Of a stretch of 64,000 nt of DNA, positions 59,694-64,000 are shown in pieces. The position numbers were made by a program, and so were the translations under genes. The DNA is taken from contig NZ_ATLO01000039.1 of assembly GCF_000416235.1 (NCBI RefSeq), positions 62,001 through 126,000 of the forward strand. Reading direction: 5' to 3'. The notes beneath the pieces were generated by a model. The model was not told where the DNA came from. It did no database searches and worked only from the letters and a program-made list of their open reading frames with translations. The stretch is from Pseudomonas sp. CFII64. Lineage in GTDB: Bacteria > Pseudomonadota > Gammaproteobacteria > Pseudomonadales > Pseudomonadaceae. Numbering within the stretch: position 1 is the stretch's first letter; each line of letters begins with the position of its first letter.

Positions 59694-60837
59694 CGTGATG
59701 CGTTGGAAACATGCAGCATTGCTGGCTCTGGCCATTTTGGCCGCGGGTTGCAGCAGCAACAGCAAGAAAGAATTGCCACCGGCCGAGCTGACCGACTTCA
59801 AAGAAGAAGTGGTCCTGCACAAGCAGTGGAGCCGTTCGATCGGTGACGGTCAGGGCGAAACCTACAACATGCTGGTTCCGGCCATCGACGGCGACCGTAT
59901 CTTCGCTTCGGACGTGACCGGCGTGATCATGGCGCTGGATCGTCTGAACGGCGATGTGGTCTGGAAGAAAGACCTCGAACTGCCGGTTTCCGGTGCGGTC
60001 GGCGTCGGCTACGGCATGCTGATGGTGGGGACGCTCAAGGGCGAGATCGTCGTCCTTGACGAAGCCACCGGCGAAGAAAAATGGCGCGCTCGCGTGACCA
60101 GTGAAGTGCTGGCTCCGCCTGCCACCAACGGTGACGTGGTGGTTGTCCAGACTCAGGATGACCGTGTGATCGGCTTCGATGCCGCCACCGGCACCCAGCG
60201 CTGGATCTACGAAAGCACGCCGGCCGTGTTGACGCTGCGCGGTACTGGCGCGCCAATCGTGACCAACCACCTTGCGGTGGCTGGCCTGTCGACCGGTAAG
60301 ATCGTTGCGCTGGACACCGCCAGCGGCGTGCCGGCGTGGGAGCAGCGCGTTGCTATCCCGCAAGGTCGCTCGGAGCTGGAACGCGTTGTCGATATCGACG
60401 GCGGGCTGCTGCTTTCCGGTGGCACCTTGTACGTTGCCAGCTATCAGGGCCGGGTTGCCGGTCTGGAACTGGAAAGCGGTCGGGTACTCTGGCAGCGTGA
60501 TGCTTCCAGCTACGCCGGTGTCGCCCAGGGTTTTGGCAGCGTCTACGTAAGCCTGGCCAACGGCACCGTCGAAGGTATCGATGAGCGTTCGTCCACAGCG
60601 CTGTGGAGCAACGATGCTCTGGCTCGCCGCCAACTCGGCGCGCCGGAAGTTTATTCCAGCTATGTTGCGGTCGGCGACATGGAAGGCTATCTGCACCTGT
60701 TGAGCCAGGTCGATGGTCGTTTCGTGGGGCGTGAGCGCATTGACAGCGACGGCCTGCGTGCCCGTCCGCTGGTGGTTGGCGACATGATTTATGTGTTTGG
60801 CAACAGTGGCAAGCTGGAAGCCCTGACCATCAAGTAA
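59686..60837 (+). CDS. bamB: Outer membrane assembly lipoprotein BamB
   Basis: Beta-propeller lipoprotein of the BAM complex. 383 residues; signal peptide with lipobox LAAGCSS, then eight-blade repeats each with a DxxTGEExW-like turn (VVLDEATGEEKWRARV, GFDAATGTQRWIYE, VALDTASGVPAWEQR). An ATG four codons downstream is an equally good start. Confidence 0.96.
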   Translation: MRDVMRWKHAALLALAILAAGCSSNSKKELPPAELTDFKEEVVLHKQWSRSIGDGQGETYNMLVPAIDGDRIFASDVTGVIMALDRLNGDVVWKKDLELPVSGAVGVGYGMLMVGTLKGEIVVLDEATGEEKWRARVTSEVLAPPATNGDVVVVQTQDDRVIGFDAATGTQRWIYESTPAVLTLRGTGAPIVTNHLAVAGLSTGKIVALDTASGVPAWEQRVAIPQGRSELERVVDIDGGLLLSGGTLYVASYQGRVAGLELESGRVLWQRDASSYAGVAQGFGSVYVSLANGTVEGIDERSSTALWSNDALARRQLGAPEVYSSYVAVGDMEGYLHLLSQVDGRFVGRERIDSDGLRARPLVVGDMIYVFGNSGKLEALTIK

Positions 60838-60923
60838 AGACTGTCTATGCTTGAGGTCCTGGACCTCCGGCAACCCTGCTCCGGCAGGGTCTGCAGCGCC
60901 AAGAGGCGCTGCTCCGAACTCCG

Positions 60924-60952
60924 GCCGCTGCCCTGCAGCGGCTTTTGTATTT
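60924..60952 (+). terminator. Hairpin terminator after bamB
   Basis: GCCGCTG-ccctg-CAGCGGC followed by TTTTGTATTTT. A second hairpin, CAGCGCC-aaga-GGCGCTG, is directly upstream. Read-through to der is possible because the gap is short. Confidence 0.65.
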
Positions 60953-60978
60953 TCTGAAATAACGAAGTGGAGAGCCGC

Positions 60979-62451
60979 ATGGTTCCCGTAATCGCCCTGG
61001 TGGGTCGACCGAACGTCGGCAAGTCCACCTTGTTCAACCGCCTGACCAGGACTCGCGACGCCATCGTCGGCGATCTGTCCGGTCTGACCCGTGATCGCCA
61101 ATACGGTGAGGCCAAGTGGCAAGGGCGCTCCTACATCCTGATCGACACCGGCGGTATCTCCGGCGACGAGCATGGCATGGATGAAAAGATGGCCGAGCAA
61201 TCGCTGATGGCCATCGAAGAAGCTGATGTCGTGCTGTTTCTGGTGGACTCGCGCGCCGGTTTCACCGCTGCAGACCAGATGATCGGTGAGCACTTGCGCA
61301 AGCGTGGCAAGCGTTCCTACGTGGTCGCCAACAAGGTCGACAACATCGATCCGGAAATGGCCCGCGCCGAATTTGCCCCGCTGGGCATGGGCGACGCCAT
61401 CCCGGTAGCCGGTGCTCACGGCCGTGGCATCAGCCAGATGCTGGAAATCGCCCTCAGCCAATTCCCCAAAGACGAAGGGGAAGAGGAAGAAGAAGGCGAG
61501 CCTGAAGTCGTTGCCGAAGGTCAGGAAGCCAAGCGCATTCCGGGTCCGAGCGAGAAAGACGGCATCAAGATCGCCATCATCGGTCGCCCTAACGTCGGCA
61601 AGTCGACCCTGGTCAACCGCATGCTGGGTGAAGACCGGGTTATCGTGTATGACGAACCGGGCACCACCCGCGACAGCATCTACATCCCGTTCACCCGCAA
61701 CGACGAAAAGTACACGCTGATCGACACCGCCGGTGTTCGCAAGCGCGGCAAGATCCACGAGGAAGTCGAAAAATTCTCGGTGGTCAAAACCCTGCAGGCC
61801 ATCAAAGACGCCAACGTGGTGATCTTCGTGATGGACGCCCGTGAAGGTGTGGTCGATCACGACCTCAACCTGCTGGGCTTCGCCCTGGAATCGGGTCGTG
61901 CGCTGGTCATCGCCCTGAACAAGTGGGATGGCATGGTGCCAAGCGAACGCGACTTCGTGAAAACCGAGCTTGAACGCCGGTTGTTCTTCGTCGACTTCGC
62001 CGATATCCACTTCATTTCGGCCTTGCATGGCACCGGCGTGGGTAACCTGTATCAGTCGGTGCAGAACTCGTTCAAGTCCGCCGTGACGCGCTGGCCGACC
62101 AGCCGCCTGACGCAGATCCTCGAAGATGCGGTCAGCGAGCATGCGCCGCCGATGGTGGGCAGTCGTCGTATCAAGCTGCGTTATGCGCACTTGGGTGGCG
62201 CCAACCCGCCGTTGATCGTGATTCACGGTAACCAGGTCGAGAAAGTACCGAAGTCTTATGTCCGGTATCTGGAAAACACTTACCGCCGCGTGCTGAAACT
62301 GGTCGGTACGCCGATCCGTATCGAGTTCAAAGGCGGCGAGAACCCGTACGAAGGCAACAAGAACACGCTGACGGACCGTCAGGTCAACAAGAAGCGTCGA
62401 ATGATGTCGCACCACAAGAAAGCCGACAAGAAACGTCGCGACAAGCGCTGA
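60979..62451 (+). CDS. der: Ribosome biogenesis GTPase Der (EngA)
   Basis: Two-GTPase-domain protein for 50S assembly, 490 residues. G1 motifs GRPNVGKSTLFN near residue 9 and GRPNVGKSTLVN near 205; G3 DTGGI and DTAGV; a C-terminal KH domain and a Lys/Arg-rich tail (KKADKKRRDKR). An acidic linker (EGEEEEEGEPE) joins the domains. Start at 60979 has GGAGAG six bases upstream. Confidence 0.97.
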   Translation: MVPVIALVGRPNVGKSTLFNRLTRTRDAIVGDLSGLTRDRQYGEAKWQGRSYILIDTGGISGDEHGMDEKMAEQSLMAIEEADVVLFLVDSRAGFTAADQMIGEHLRKRGKRSYVVANKVDNIDPEMARAEFAPLGMGDAIPVAGAHGRGISQMLEIALSQFPKDEGEEEEEGEPEVVAEGQEAKRIPGPSEKDGIKIAIIGRPNVGKSTLVNRMLGEDRVIVYDEPGTTRDSIYIPFTRNDEKYTLIDTAGVRKRGKIHEEVEKFSVVKTLQAIKDANVVIFVMDAREGVVDHDLNLLGFALESGRALVIALNKWDGMVPSERDFVKTELERRLFFVDFADIHFISALHGTGVGNLYQSVQNSFKSAVTRWPTSRLTQILEDAVSEHAPPMVGSRRIKLRYAHLGGANPPLIVIHGNQVEKVPKSYVRYLENTYRRVLKLVGTPIRIEFKGGENPYEGNKNTLTDRQVNKKRRMMSHHKKADKKRRDKR

Positions 62452-62473
62452 TTCTGTAACAGGCTTTCTCCGA

Positions 62474-62498
62474 AAAGGCGCTAATAGCGCCTTTTTTT
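62474..62498 (+). terminator. Intrinsic terminator after der
   Basis: AAAAGGCGCT-aat-AGCGCCTTTTTTTAT, 22 bases beyond the stop; closes the isc-side gene cluster. Confidence 0.9.
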
Positions 62499-62568
62499 AT
62501 GCGCGCTCTATGGGCTATTCTGGATGACCCGTGCCACCGTGGAGCCGGGCGTACAGTTGAGAAGGCCC

Positions 62569-63717
62569 ATGATTACGAGCAAGCTGCCCAACGTCGGCAC
62601 CACCATTTTCACCGTCATGTCCCAACTCGCCGCCGAGACCGGTGCGATCAATCTTTCCCAGGGTTTTCCGGATTTCGATGGCCCGCAAGCGCTGCGCGAT
62701 GCCTTGAGCCGCCACGTGGCCGAAGGTCATAACCAGTACGCGCCAATGACCGGCTTGCCCGCGTTGCGCCAACAGGTCGCCGCCAAGATCGCGCGCAGCT
62801 ACGGCCGCAAGGTCGACCCGGAAACAGAAATCACCATTACGCCGGGCGCTACCCAGGCGATTTTCTGTGCGATTCAGACCGTGGTGCAACCCGGTGATGA
62901 AGTCATCATTTTTGACCCGTGCTACGACAGCTATGAACCCTCTGTCGAGTTGGCGGGCGGGCGTTGCGTGCACGTGCAGTTGACGCTGGGCGAGTTTGCT
63001 ATCGACTGGCAGAAACTCAGCGATGCGATCAGCCCGCGTACCCGGATGATCGTGATCAACAGCCCGCATAATCCCAGCGGCGCATTGATCACCCGCGCCG
63101 ATCTGGACCGTCTGGCCGCGTTGATTGCCGATCGTGACATCTACCTGCTCAGCGACGAGGTTTATGAACATCTGGTATTCGACGGTGTTCAGCACGCCAG
63201 CGTGCTGGCCCACGAAGAGCTGTATCAGCGCGCATTCGTGGTCAGCTCGTTCGGCAAGACGTATCACGTCACCGGCTGGAAAACCGGTTACGTGGTTGCG
63301 CCCCCGGCATTGACTGCCGAGCTGCGCAAGATCCACCAATACGTGAGTTTCTGCGGCGTCACGCCGTTGCAGTATGCGTTGGCTGATTTCATGGCGGAGC
63401 ACCCCGAGCATGTTGAAGAACTGCCGGCGTTCTATCAGGCCAAGCGGGATTTTTTCTGTGATCGGCTGAAAGCGTCACGCTTCAGCTTCACCCCAGTGGG
63501 CGGCACCTACTTCCAATTGGTGGACTATTCGCAGATTCGCCCGGATCTCAATGACGTCGACATGTCGCTGTGGATGACCCGCGAGCACGGCGTTGCGAGC
63601 ATTCCGATTTCTGTGTTCTACCAAAGCCCGCCTGAAGGCCAGCGGATCATTCGTCTGTGCTTCGCCAAGCGCGAAGAGACGCTGCGTCTGGCGGCGGAGA
63701 AGTTATGCGCGATTTAA
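62569..63717 (+). CDS. Methionine/kynurenine-type aminotransferase (class I)
   Basis: PLP aminotransferase of the YbdL/KAT family (fold type I), 382 residues. The PLP lysine is in SSFGKTYHVTGWKTGY; INLSQGFPDFDGP, NQYAPMTG and INSPHNPSG are signature segments. Such enzymes transaminate methionine or glutamine with 2-oxo acids such as KMTB. Start at 62569 has GAAGG upstream; an ATG at 62524 is weaker. Overlaps by 13 bases the next gene, an omega-amidase, a pairing seen in methionine salvage (glutamine transaminase K/omega-amidase). Confidence 0.9.
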   Translation: MITSKLPNVGTTIFTVMSQLAAETGAINLSQGFPDFDGPQALRDALSRHVAEGHNQYAPMTGLPALRQQVAAKIARSYGRKVDPETEITITPGATQAIFCAIQTVVQPGDEVIIFDPCYDSYEPSVELAGGRCVHVQLTLGEFAIDWQKLSDAISPRTRMIVINSPHNPSGALITRADLDRLAALIADRDIYLLSDEVYEHLVFDGVQHASVLAHEELYQRAFVVSSFGKTYHVTGWKTGYVVAPPALTAELRKIHQYVSFCGVTPLQYALADFMAEHPEHVEELPAFYQAKRDFFCDRLKASRFSFTPVGGTYFQLVDYSQIRPDLNDVDMSLWMTREHGVASIPISVFYQSPPEGQRIIRLCFAKREETLRLAAEKLCAI

Positions 63718-64000
63718 GCCAGTTGCCGAATCTGAATCTGGCGTTGGTCCAGACCTCTCTGGCCTGGCATGACCGCCAGGCCAATCACGAGCATTTCGCC
63801 ATGCTGCTGGACCCGCTCAGCGGCGCTGACCTGGTGATCCTGCCGGAAATGTTCACCACAGGGTTTTCCATGGCGTCGGAAACCCTGGCAGAGCCGGAAT
63901 TCGGGCCCACCGCCAAATGGATGCTGGCCCAGGCCAAGCGTCTGCAAGCGGTGGTCACCGGCAGCATCATCGTCAAGGCCGCTGACGGCAGCCATCGCAA
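63705..64000 (+). CDS. Nitrilase-family omega-amidase (YafV-like), 3' truncated by window
   Basis: The first 98 codons of a carbon-nitrogen hydrolase. The catalytic Glu is in ADLVILPEMFTTGFSM; LALVQTSLAWHDRQAN is the usual N-terminus. In this family the enzyme hydrolyses 2-oxoglutaramate made by the transaminase encoded upstream, with which it overlaps by 13 bases. The Lys and Cys of the triad lie beyond the window edge. Confidence 0.85.
   Translation, partial: MRDLSQLPNLNLALVQTSLAWHDRQANHEHFAMLLDPLSGADLVILPEMFTTGFSMASETLAEPEFGPTAKWMLAQAKRLQAVVTGSIIVKAADGSHR

Noticed and set aside
59551..62415. 954-codon minus-strand open frame opposite bamB and der
   Set aside because: Antisense frame produced by GC-rich codon bias; composition (His/Gln/Asp-rich) and lack of motifs are typical of shadows, and two certain genes lie on the other strand.

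Overview
The window is a chromosomal segment of a Pseudomonas species (fluorescens/syringae-like gammaproteobacterium). This rests on gene order and protein sequence: cyoABCDE preceded by dsbB, iscRSUA-hscBA-fdx-iscX followed by ndk-rlmN-pilF-rodZ-ispG-hisS-yfgM-bamB-der, queA-tgt-yajC-secDF-suhB-trmJ-cysE, and many Pseudomonas-type REP/BIME palindromes. No database could be searched, so assignments rest on motifs and family knowledge.

Layout. 1-3.9 kb: end of a chaperone-usher fimbrial operon (usher, chaperone, tip-adhesin-like subunit) and a small Pseudomonas protein. 4-9.3 kb: a REP cluster, a cysteine-cluster protein, a GNAT enzyme, the chemotaxis coupling protein CheV, flavohaemoglobin Hmp and DsbB. 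9.7-14.6 kb: the cytochrome bo3 quinol oxidase operon with haem O synthase. 14.6-22.7 kb: a yefM-yoeB toxin-antitoxin pair, a glycosyltransferase and acyltransferase pair, a VOC protein divergent from a LysR regulator, ilvE, a PheC-like periplasmic protein, a small lipoprotein, an ArsR regulator, and an alcohol dehydrogenase gene killed by one in-frame TAA. 22.7-30.7 kb: manganese catalase, a methyltransferase, small membrane and hypothetical genes, and a Tat-dependent GMC oxidoreductase pair flanked by glyoxalase I and a truncated glyoxalase II remnant.

30.8-38.4 kb is the accessory segment. It holds two phage tail genes left without the rest of a phage, then an AT-rich block dominated by one very large SIR2-domain protein (about 1245 residues once a one-base frameshift in a C7 run is corrected). 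A 1.1-kb non-coding stretch with repeated TAGCGATATTA/TATTAC motifs follows, then an unknown membrane protein, all beside the 3' end of a tRNA-Leu(CAA). The SIR2 protein is built like the long SIR2 anti-phage effectors (N-terminal NADase-like domain, long helical C-terminus) and is the best candidate for an undescribed system here. As sequenced, it is interrupted.

38.5-64 kb is conserved core genome: queuosine tRNA modification, Sec translocation, inositol monophosphatase, the IscR-controlled iron-sulfur assembly operon with an IscR-type operator over its promoter, then translation, isoprenoid, cell-shape and outer-membrane assembly genes, a GTPase for ribosome biogenesis, and a methionine-salvage-type aminotransferase/omega-amidase pair cut by the window end.
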